Assembly: GCF_009765705.1 (NCBI RefSeq)
Contig: NZ_LMUX01000016.1
Coordinates: forward strand, 72,055 to 136,054
Length of the DNA stretch: 64,000 bases
Source: Burkholderia sp. L27(2015)
Lineage (GTDB): Bacteria > Pseudomonadota > Gammaproteobacteria > Burkholderiales > Burkholderiaceae
Direction: 5' to 3'
Part shown: one piece after another, positions 8,504 through 15,452 of the stretch
Position numbering within the stretch: the first letter of the stretch is position 1
Layout of the letters: each line of letters begins with the position of its first letter
Notes under the pieces: model-generated
What the model was told of the DNA's origin: nothing
The model's database searches: none
Seen by the model: only the letters and a program-made list of their open reading frames with translations
Translations under genes and position numbers: made by a program

Positions 8504-9646
8504 TCACACTCCTGATTTCTGCGTGGCTGTGCCGCTCTGGCCGGCACCCGTGCCTGCATTGGCTTTGATATAGGCGATCAGCTCCGCCACTTCTTGATCG
8601 GTCAGTTCGATTTTCGGCATGATGGGCGCGTAGCCTTTGACGACCCGTGCAGCAGGGTCGTGGATGAAGGCTTTCAGATAGGCTTCGTCGACCAGCGCGG
8701 TCGACCCGTCGGCCATGGTTTCGGTCTTGCCGTACAAGCCCTTCCAGGTCGGGCCGACGCCTGCATTGCCGTCCACCGAATGGCACGCGATACAGCCTTT
8801 GGCCTGCGCGAGGAGCTTGCCTTGCGTAGCGAGTTCGTCGCCGCCTGCACCGTTCTTGGCCATCGTTTGCGCGAACGTCGGCTGGGTCTTCAGCCAACTG
8901 GCGAATGAGGCGTCATCCTCCACCACGACGTAACCACGCATATTGGAATGACCGATGCCGCATAACTGTGCACAAACCACTTCATAGCGGCCGAGCTTGG
9001 TCGGCGTAAACCAGAAAGTGGTCACCATGCCCGGCACCATATTCATGCGTGCACGAAACGGCGGCACGAAAAAGTCGTGCAACACGTCTCGCGAACGCAG
9101 CAGCATTTTGACTGGCCGGTTTATCGGCAGGTGCAATTCATTATTGTCTATCAGGATGTTGCCCTGGCCGTTGGGGTCGGCCGGATCGATGCCAAACGGA
9201 TTGTCCGAGGTGATGAAGCGCGTGTCGGTTTGTCCCAGCTTCTTGTCTTGCCCGGGGAAGCGATACCGCCATTGCCATTGTTGACCGAGTACTTCGACCA
9301 CCATCGCGTCGCGCGGCGTCTTGAGATACTCCGCATAGACGAATAAGCCTGGTGCCAGCAGCAGCACGATCGCCAGCGTCGTGCCCAGTAGCAGCCACCG
9401 TTCCAGTTTTCGATTGTCCGGCTCGTAGGCCGCACGCCGCCCTTTTCGGTGGCGGTAGCGGATCAGCACATACACGAGGAACAGGTTGATGCCGACAAAG
9501 AAAATACCGGTGACCACCAGTGTGATGGTCAGCGTGTCATCCATCTGCCGCCAGTTGGACGCCAGCGGTGTCAACCACCACGGGCTCAGGAACTGAAAAA
9601 GCACGGCGACGACGGTAATGAGAAACAGTGCAATGGCTAACGCCAT
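8504..9646 (-). CDS. coxM: Cytochrome c oxidase subunit II fused to cytochrome c
   Basis: This 380-residue protein combines two N-terminal membrane helices (about 5-20 and 40-63, then 83-104), a periplasmic cupredoxin domain and a C-terminal cytochrome c domain. CuA ligands are His190, Cys225, Cys229, His233 and Met236 in CAQLCGIGHSNM. Heme c is bound at Cys285-Ile-Ala-Cys288-His289, with the likely Met ligand in APIMPKIELTD. This fusion defines caa3-type oxidases, in which electrons from soluble cytochrome c pass through the fused heme to CuA. It is the first gene of the operon and stops two bases before coxN. Only a weak purine run (GCGGGG) precedes ATG 9646. Confidence 0.95.
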   Translation of the reverse strand: MALAIALFLITVVAVLFQFLSPWWLTPLASNWRQMDDTLTITLVVTGIFFVGINLFLVYVLIRYRHRKGRRAAYEPDNRKLERWLLLGTTLAIVLLLAPGLFVYAEYLKTPRDAMVVEVLGQQWQWRYRFPGQDKKLGQTDTRFITSDNPFGIDPADPNGQGNILIDNNELHLPINRPVKMLLRSRDVLHDFFVPPFRARMNMVPGMVTTFWFTPTKLGRYEVVCAQLCGIGHSNMRGYVVVEDDASFASWLKTQPTFAQTMAKNGAGGDELATQGKLLAQAKGCIACHSVDGNAGVGPTWKGLYGKTETMADGSTALVDEAYLKAFIHDPAARVVKGYAPIMPKIELTDQEVAELIAYIKANAGTGAGQSGTATQKSGV

Positions 9647-9911
9647 GATTGCCCCGCGTCTTTCTTATATGACCGATGTGCCCTGGACTGGGCCTGTATT
9701 CGCCTCGTGGGCACTTGCGCAGAGCATGGGCATGACTCGCGCACCAGTTTTATACAGACTAGTCTTTCGCTCAACGCTGCGCAAGCGGGGGCACTCCCCA
9801 TATGACGTGGGAATGGTCTGCATACCTTTATATTTTGCGGTGCAGCATAGGGCTGGCGTTCGAAATCGGCCGGTACCGCTGTGGCGGCGGTACGGAACCA
9901 TGTAGGACAAG

Positions 9912-9927
9912 TGGGACCAAGGTCCAA
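9912..9927. promoter_or_regulatory. Palindromic operator-like site, copy 1
   Basis: TGGGACC-AA-GGTCCAA is an inverted repeat with 7-bp arms, one mismatch and a 2-bp spacer. It is the reverse orientation of two perfect copies at 15349 and 18109. It lies about 265-270 bp from both the coxM start (minus) and the exporter start (plus). A third half-site-like TAGGACA lies 9 bp to the left. Confidence 0.6.
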
Positions 9928-10064
9928 TATCGCCTTGAGCGTATCGTGAATATCCTTGCTGAAAACTAGCGAAGCATTCGAAGCGTCCCCTATCCGAGCA
10001 CGCTTCGAGGAGCGCTCAGAACCGTTACCGTCAGGGCGGGTCCTGGCATATCGATAGCAGATCT

Positions 10065-10095
10065 GAAGGTGGGGCCTGCCGGCCCGAAGGTGGGG
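10065..10095 (+). repeat. Direct repeat GAAGGTGGGG, two copies 21 bp apart
   Basis: GAAGGTGGGG occurs at 10065-10074 and 10086-10095, a spacing of 21 bp or two helical turns, roughly 100-130 bp before the exporter start codon. Spacing of this kind is common for activator sites, but no regulator can be named. Confidence 0.5.
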
Positions 10096-10196
10096 TATGA
10101 CCCGCTTCCCGCTGAGCTGAGGCATGGTCATGCATGCACGTATCGGAAGTCACCCGCGTACCCGATCCACGATTGCTGTGCGTTACGGGGAAGCTC

Positions 10197-11939
10197 ATGA
10201 CCAACCCATCCTCCGGCCCTGCATCTGGGCCGCTCGACCGTGTCTCAGCATGGGATCTGATCAGACCGTACTGGGTCTCTGAGGAACGCAGGATCGCGTG
10301 GGGGCTGCTGATCGCGATCATCGTAATGGACCTGTTGCTGGTAGGCATCAACGCCCGGTTGAACACATGGAACCGCGATTTCTACGACGCACTGGAAAGC
10401 CGGAACGTGCACGAGTTCCCGCAGCTGATGTTGATGTTTGCCGGGCTTGCGTTCGCGTCCATCGTGATCTCTGTCTACAAGCGCTATCTGCGGCAGATGC
10501 TTGGCTTCCGATGGCGCCAGTGGCTAACCACGCGCTACCTGCGAGAGTGGTTGGGCGACGCCACCTTCTACCGCATCGAGCGCGACCGCCTCGTCGACAA
10601 CCCTGACCAGCGCATCGCTGTCGACCTCGATTTGCTCGCCACTACCACGCTTGCTCTCACGCTCGACCTGCTTTCGACGGTCGAGACGCTCGTCTGGTTC
10701 TCCATCGTCCTATGGAGCACGGCGGGCGCGCTGGTCGTCATGGTGGGAGGCACGCCCGTCCAGATTCAGGGCTACATGCTTTGGGCAGCGATTGCCTATG
10801 CGCTTGTCGGCTCGTTCCTGACAAATAAGGTCGGTCACCCGCTTGTGTCGATCAACTACCAGTTGCAACGCGTCGAGGCGGATTTCCGGTTCGGCCTGAT
10901 CCGCCTGCGCGAAAACGCAGAGCAGATTGCGTTTTATGTCGGCATGCGGACCGAGGGATCGAATGCCGAGGGGCGGTTCGGCCGGATTCGTGAAAACTGG
11001 TGGCGCCTCATGAGATACACGAAGCGCTACAGTTTCGTGGTCAACTTCTACAGTCAGATCGCCGAGATCTTTCCGATCGTCGTTGCATCGCCCCGCTATT
11101 TCGCCGGCGAATTGAGTTTCGGCACTCTGATGCAGATCGCTGACGCATTCGGTTCGGTTAGCGAATCGCTATCGTGGTTCATCAACAATTACGACACGCT
11201 CGTCGAATGGCGCGCGACGGTCAACCGTCTGCGCGAGTTCAAGCGTGTCATGCGGCAACCTCGTCTGAAGGAGTCTGTGTCGCCTGCCACCGAGCATGGC
11301 GGCATCAACCTGCACCACGTCGCGGAAAACCAGCTCGTCACGCACAACCTCATGCTTGCGCTGCCTAACGGCGAGACGCTCGCGTGCGTATGCGACATCG
11401 CCGTAAAACCCGGTTCGCGATGGCTTGTGCGCGGGCCATCCGGCTCGGGCAAGAGCACGCTGTTGCGAGCGCTTGCTGGTCTCTGGCCGTTCGGCAATGG
11501 CTCGATCGATGCACCCGTGGGCGCGCGCATGATGTTCATCCCGCAGCAGAGCTATCTGCCAGAAGGCACTTTGAAGGCTGCGCTGGCGTACCCCGCGTCG
11601 AGCGAAACCTTCAGCGACGACGACTGCCGCGAGGTACTGCGCGAGTGCCGGCTGGAAGACTATGTTGACCGATTGCAGGAGTCCGACCACTGGTGGCGCA
11701 TTCTTTCCCCGGGCGAGCAGCAGCGGCTGGCAGCCGCGCGCGTGCTGCTGCACAAGCCTGACTACGTGTTCCTCGACGAAGCAACGAGTGCGCTTGACAC
11801 TGAAAACGAAGCACATCTATACCGCCTCCTCACCGAACAACTACCGAAGGGGGCGATTGTTAGCGTCGCGCACGGCGAGTCGCTGGTGAAATTTCACCAG
11901 GAGACGCTCGATATCAGGCGTGCGCGCAAGCCTGATTGA
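10197..11939 (+). CDS. ABC transporter, fused permease-ATPase of the YddA/SbmA-BacA type
   Basis: This 580-residue protein has an N-terminal ABC_membrane_2 (SbmA/BacA-like) region with the family motif NARLNTWNRDFYDALESRN at about 52-70 and about six helices. A C-terminal nucleotide-binding domain follows, with Walker A GPSGSGKST at 413-421, signature LSPGEQQR and Walker B YVFLDEATSALD. Relatives move peptides, very-long-chain acyl compounds or cobalamin across the inner membrane. ATG 10197 is taken as start, with GGGGAAG upstream and a Pro/Ser-rich leader; an in-frame ATG at 10134 is possible. It is followed on the same strand by an outer-membrane transporter-like gene, suggesting a paired envelope transport route. 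Substrate unknown. Confidence 0.85.
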   Translation: MTNPSSGPASGPLDRVSAWDLIRPYWVSEERRIAWGLLIAIIVMDLLLVGINARLNTWNRDFYDALESRNVHEFPQLMLMFAGLAFASIVISVYKRYLRQMLGFRWRQWLTTRYLREWLGDATFYRIERDRLVDNPDQRIAVDLDLLATTTLALTLDLLSTVETLVWFSIVLWSTAGALVVMVGGTPVQIQGYMLWAAIAYALVGSFLTNKVGHPLVSINYQLQRVEADFRFGLIRLRENAEQIAFYVGMRTEGSNAEGRFGRIRENWWRLMRYTKRYSFVVNFYSQIAEIFPIVVASPRYFAGELSFGTLMQIADAFGSVSESLSWFINNYDTLVEWRATVNRLREFKRVMRQPRLKESVSPATEHGGINLHHVAENQLVTHNLMLALPNGETLACVCDIAVKPGSRWLVRGPSGSGKSTLLRALAGLWPFGNGSIDAPVGARMMFIPQQSYLPEGTLKAALAYPASSETFSDDDCREVLRECRLEDYVDRLQESDHWWRILSPGEQQRLAAARVLLHKPDYVFLDEATSALDTENEAHLYRLLTEQLPKGAIVSVAHGESLVKFHQETLDIRRARKPD

Positions 11940-12069
11940 GCCGATGATGTTCGGCCCTCAAGGAACCTATCGAGCCGTTCTTTCCGCATCCTGCGCAGAG
12001 GCGATGATGAAGTCACTGGGAGCGTTGGTCGACGTGAGCCGCGAAGGGGGGTCTGCTGGCACATCGGGC

Positions 12070-12996
12070 ATGGGCTGGTGGGCTCAAACCCTCCGGTGTA
12101 CTCGGCATGCGAGCACGGGCGTGGCCATGCTGTGGTCAACGCTGGCACCTGCGCAGGAGATGGAGCCTCGCGCTTACTCAGCCGTTCCCATCGGCGCGAA
12201 CTTCATCGTCGCGGACTATGCGAGGTCGAGCGGTGACGTCCTGTTCGATCCGTCGCTCCCGATTACCAACCTGCAGGCCAGGCTTAACAGCTACACAGTC
12301 GGTTACTCACATAGTTTCGGCATCTTGGGCCACGTTGCGAGCATCGCTGCGTCCACGTCGTACGCCAACGCGAACCTGACTGGAAATGTGGAGGGTGTGG
12401 CGGGACAAGCGTACCGATCGGGCATGGGCGACATGCGGCTCAGATTCGCGGCGAATCTTCTGGGCGGCTCCGCGATGACGCCAGAGGAGTTCGAGAAGCG
12501 CAGTCCGCAGACCACTCTGGGCGCCAGCTTAAGCGTGGTCGCGCCGACGGGCCAGTACGAGCCCGCCCGTATTATCAACGTGGGTTCGAACCGATGGTCG
12601 TTCAAACCCGAGATCGGGGTATCCCAACCCATCGGCGATTGGTTCGTGGAGGGCGCAGCGGGCGTATGGCTATTTACCGACAATACAAATTTTTTCGGCG
12701 GTCAGCATCGCAGCCAGGACCCGCTGCCCGTTTTCCAATGGCACGGTGGCTACAACTGGCGTCCTGGTCTGTGGATCGCCGCGGATGTGACGTATTTCAC
12801 GGGTGGGCTGACCAGTGTGAACGGCGTCGGGGACGACGATCGGCAGCGCAACGTGCGCTACGGCGTCACGCTCTCGGTTCCACTGTCCAGGCAGTGGTCC
12901 GGAAAGCTTGCTTGGTCTCGTGGCGTGGCCGCAGGTATCGGCGGCAATTTCCAAACCGTTTCTATTGCGCTTCAGTACCACTGGTTCAATCAATGA
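12070..12996 (+). CDS. Outer-membrane transporter, phenol-degradation MetA-like family
   Basis: The mature region begins near EPRAYSAVPIGANFIVADYA and consists of alternating amphipathic strands with Gly and aromatic girdle residues. It ends in an aromatic residue region (LQYHWFNQ), as expected for an outer-membrane beta-barrel. The N-terminal pattern matches the 'putative MetA-pathway of phenol degradation' transporter family, whose real function is poorly defined. A signal-like segment with a possible cleavage after APAQ supports export. The start is uncertain: ATG 12070 gives a 308-residue protein; in-frame starts from 11920 exist and overlap the exporter gene. It probably shares a transcript with the ABC exporter upstream. 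Confidence 0.65.
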   Translation: MGWWAQTLRCTRHASTGVAMLWSTLAPAQEMEPRAYSAVPIGANFIVADYARSSGDVLFDPSLPITNLQARLNSYTVGYSHSFGILGHVASIAASTSYANANLTGNVEGVAGQAYRSGMGDMRLRFAANLLGGSAMTPEEFEKRSPQTTLGASLSVVAPTGQYEPARIINVGSNRWSFKPEIGVSQPIGDWFVEGAAGVWLFTDNTNFFGGQHRSQDPLPVFQWHGGYNWRPGLWIAADVTYFTGGLTSVNGVGDDDRQRNVRYGVTLSVPLSRQWSGKLAWSRGVAAGIGGNFQTVSIALQYHWFNQ

Positions 12997-13050
12997 ACAG
13001 TAGTGAGTTCCTCGATCTTGCGCTCAAAGTCCTCTGACCAATGCCGGCCT

Positions 13051-13968
13051 CTATGGCGTTGGCACCACGCGGTAGTACACGCCGTTCGCGCCGTAGGAGG
13101 GCTGGAACCATGTGTTGCCACATAGGTAGTACGTGCCGCCCGAGACCGACGGCTTAACGCAACCACCGGGTAAGACCGCGTAGATAGCCCCCATCGCGAA
13201 GTTTGAGCTGACGCTCGGCACAGCGTAGGCGGTCGGTACCACCACAGTTGCACTCGTTGCTCCCGCAACCACGCCGGCGTTATAAGCATTCGCTGTTGCG
13301 GCTGCGTTGTTGGCAGAGGCAACGGCTGCGCCGGCGACAATCCCGACCGCTGCGCCTGCGGCCGCTGCGCCCGCTGTAGACCAGCCGCCGCAGTTGTAAC
13401 ACCCGGACCCGTAGTTATTCACCGTGGTCGGCGGATGATAGGCGGGATATGCTGCGCCGTAGTAAGGGCTGTGATATGCCGTCGCGCCTGAGGAATTGGT
13501 GTACGACGTATAGCCCGACCCTGTAGCGTGGTAGGCCGATCCCCCGTAGGCGTTGGTCGCGGAGGTGCCCTGGCCATAGGTGTGGGTGGCGCTCCCGCCA
13601 TAGGCATTGGTAGCGGTCGTCTGGCCCGACCCTGTAGCGTGGTAGGCCGATCCCCCGTAGGCGTTGGTCGCGGAGGTGCCCTGGCCGTAGGTGTGAGTGG
13701 CGCTCCCGCCATAGCGATTGGTAGCGGTCGTCTGGCCCGAGCCTTCCTGGTGCGTTGCCGTGTCGCCGTAGCGCCCGGTCGCGGTGGTGCCTTGCCCGTA
13801 GGTGTGGGTTTCACTTCCGCCCCAGGCGTCGGAACGGGTCGTCGATCCCGAACCGTAAGCGTGCGACGTGCCGCCTCCATAGGCGTTGGCGTGTGACCAC
13901 GCGCCGGCCGAAGCCGACACAAATGCCGAGATAAGCAGAGCTAAAAGGCGAATGGCGACCTTCTTCAT
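13051..13968 (-). CDS. Exported Gly/Thr/Tyr-rich repeat protein
   Basis: This 305-residue protein has a signal peptide (MKKVAIRLLALLISAFVSASAGA) and then about 140 residues built of an 18-19-residue motif of the type YGGSATHTYGQGTSATN, strongly enriched in Gly, Thr, Ala, Tyr and His. A Tyr/Pro-rich linker, a Cys pair (GCYNCGG), an Ala/Gly-rich hydrophobic stretch and a C-terminal domain with two Cys (GGCVKP, YLCGNTW) follow. The repeat suggests a beta-solenoid or adhesive surface protein, but no family was recognised. ATG 13968 is preceded by AGGAG. It is the last gene of a minus-strand series of exported proteins (15181-13051). Confidence 0.75.
   Translation of the reverse strand: MKKVAIRLLALLISAFVSASAGAWSHANAYGGGTSHAYGSGSTTRSDAWGGSETHTYGQGTTATGRYGDTATHQEGSGQTTATNRYGGSATHTYGQGTSATNAYGGSAYHATGSGQTTATNAYGGSATHTYGQGTSATNAYGGSAYHATGSGYTSYTNSSGATAYHSPYYGAAYPAYHPPTTVNNYGSGCYNCGGWSTAGAAAAGAAVGIVAGAAVASANNAAATANAYNAGVVAGATSATVVVPTAYAVPSVSSNFAMGAIYAVLPGGCVKPSVSGGTYYLCGNTWFQPSYGANGVYYRVVPTP
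13514..13735 (-). repeat. 2 x 111-bp tandem repeat inside the Gly/Thr/Tyr-rich gene
   Basis: Two adjacent 111-bp units (13514-13624 and 13625-13735) differ at only a handful of positions and code two nearly identical 37-residue blocks. The near identity, including at third positions, points to a recent duplication within the reading frame. Confidence 0.85.
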
Positions 13969-13979
13969 GATGCCTCTCC

Positions 13980-14837
13980 TCATTGAGCCTTGGAAGGCTT
14001 GCTCTTGGGCGGTGGCTTCATGCCGGGCGCATCAGTGGCGTCGGGACGCGCAAAGGCGATACGTGTCGCGCCGCTCGTGTTGTCCGAAACGAAGGCGTTT
14101 GCGGGAACGTCCCCGTCAAGCGTCCAGTCGGAAAGTTCGAGAACATGACGCAATCGGAGGGGATCGTTGAGATAGATGGCGTAGACGCGACGCGGCAGTT
14201 TGTCGTCCGTGCCGATCCAGATCTGTATGAATACGTCGCCTGTGACGTAAGCAACCATGTCCGTGGGTACGCCCCCGACGACTTCGGATTGACCGATATA
14301 GAAAGCGATCTTCAGGCCCTCGGAGAGATCCTTGTAGGGGTCTGCGACGATAACGTCGGTGAAGGGAAAATAGATTGCTCCTGTGTCGTAGGCGACCTTC
14401 AGCGCGGCATCGATGGTTGGCGGCGCATCTGCGACGGCCACCAGGTTCTCTGGCACGGCGAAGGCCGTCATTGTCTTGCCGTCGTAAAAGAACTCCGTGC
14501 GTGGACCGTCGGCCAGGGTGATGACTCTGAGCTTGTCCGGCCTTTGCATCAAGACCCGCGACTGGGTGGAATAGACGAGCGGAGGTCCGAGTCGGCTCGG
14601 ACTCTCGTATGAAACGACCGCCGTAAAAGCCATGGACTTGGCGGCAGCCAGACGGGCGCTCGACGCCTTGAGGATCTCGATCGCGCGCGGCTCAAGTCCA
14701 GCTTGGTACGCCGGCGCGTTTGTCGCGGCTTTTGTGGGCTGCGTCTTATGCGGCGGCTGGGCGGCATTGCCGCTTATCGCAAGGAACAGGCTCAGCGCGA
14801 CGACGGTCCCGCGCCACAGCAATTTTTCGTAGCTCAT
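13980..14837 (-). CDS. DUF2092 exported protein
   Basis: This 285-residue protein has an N-terminal signal sequence (LFLAISGNAAQ) and a domain matching DUF2092. It opens with LEPRAIEILKASSARLAAAKSMAFTA and continues with RPDKLRVITLADGPRTEFFYDGK and a series of beta strands, ending in a Pro/Lys-rich tail. DUF2092 proteins resemble the half-barrel of periplasmic lipoprotein carriers such as LolA, but their role is not established. The gene lies 11 bp upstream of the repeat protein start and 44 bp after the stop of the gene before it, so the three probably form one operon. Periplasmic location is inferred. Confidence 0.8.
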   Translation of the reverse strand: MSYEKLLWRGTVVALSLFLAISGNAAQPPHKTQPTKAATNAPAYQAGLEPRAIEILKASSARLAAAKSMAFTAVVSYESPSRLGPPLVYSTQSRVLMQRPDKLRVITLADGPRTEFFYDGKTMTAFAVPENLVAVADAPPTIDAALKVAYDTGAIYFPFTDVIVADPYKDLSEGLKIAFYIGQSEVVGGVPTDMVAYVTGDVFIQIWIGTDDKLPRRVYAIYLNDPLRLRHVLELSDWTLDGDVPANAFVSDNTSGATRIAFARPDATDAPGMKPPPKSKPSKAQ

Positions 14838-14881
14838 CGCGGCCTCGGTGATTTAGCAGTCAGCGGTACGCTTAACGACGA

Positions 14882-15181
14882 TCATGGGATCATGCCGCAC
14901 TCGAACATCTTGTTCACGATGGGAGCCGCCACCCTCTCGATGAACATGGCGCGTATCTGCGGATCCTCGTGCAGCAACTGGATGGCCTGCTGTTCTTGCT
15001 GGGACCTGGGGCGGCCTTCTTGCTGCGCTTTCTCCCGCCATAACTGCTCGCAAGACGAACCCTGATATTTTTGAATGACCTTGTTGGCGGCCAAGTCCAG
15101 CATCGGGTACTGCTGCGCGAAAGCGACCCCTCCAGACAACAACGACGGTACGATCGCGAACCACAGGAGACGTTTGGTCAT
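14882..15181 (-). CDS. Small exported protein, unknown function
   Basis: This 99-residue protein begins MTKRLLWFAIVPSLLSGG and has a likely signal cleavage after VAFA. The mature part is helical and polar, with Cys in SSCEQLW and a second Cys six residues from the end (FECGMIP), which could form a disulfide in the periplasm. GGAGGAATTC before ATG 15181 fixes the start. It heads a minus-strand set with the DUF2092 protein and the repeat protein. A perfect ATTGGACC-TT-GGTCCAAT palindrome lies 168 bp upstream. No family recognised. Confidence 0.75.
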   Translation of the reverse strand: MTKRLLWFAIVPSLLSGGVAFAQQYPMLDLAANKVIQKYQGSSCEQLWREKAQQEGRPRSQQEQQAIQLLHEDPQIRAMFIERVAAPIVNKMFECGMIP

Positions 15182-15348
15182 GAATTCCTCCAGTCTAGTC
15201 ATGTCGAGGATATCGGGCGGCAGCACTGCCGAGATGATCGGTTCTGGGAGTAGGCGAATTCTAAAAATACTTCCGTTCTAACACCTGGTGGCACGTGATC
15301 AAGCATATTCACCTAAGCATAGACTAGAGCACTGTCGGAGATATCGAA

Positions 15349-15366
15349 ATTGGACCTTGGTCCAAT
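15349..15366. promoter_or_regulatory. Palindromic operator-like site, copy 2
   Basis: ATTGGACC-TT-GGTCCAAT is a perfect inverted repeat with 8-bp arms. It lies in the 271-bp spacer between the large repeat-protein gene and the small exported protein, 168 bp upstream of the latter. Immediately right of it a second inverted repeat (AGACCTGG at 15369-15376, CCAGGTCT at 15395-15402) could form a hairpin. Confidence 0.65.
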
Positions 15367-15452
15367 GCAGACCTGGCTCATTTCTCGCCGAAAACCAGGT
15401 CTACGACGTTGCGAGTAGGCGCACTTCGCGGGAAGCGCCTCGATAAAAGCGG

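Larger units (their letters stand above)
9647..10196. promoter_or_regulatory. 550-bp divergent control region between coxM and the ABC exporter
   Basis: No credible gene lies here. The spacer separates two divergent units and holds a copy of the GGACC-AA-GGTCC palindrome (9912-9927) almost midway, and a pair of GAAGGTGGGG direct repeats (10065-10095) nearer the exporter. Frames crossing it lack ribosome sites and family features. Confidence 0.5.

Noticed and set aside
9637-10131. 164-codon minus-strand frame in the coxM/exporter spacer
   Set aside because: No ribosome site, no recognisable domain, and it crosses the palindrome and the coxM start.
13510-13740. CRISPR-like repeat array
   Set aside because: The 111-bp repeats are contiguous, in frame and coding, with no spacers and no cas genes.
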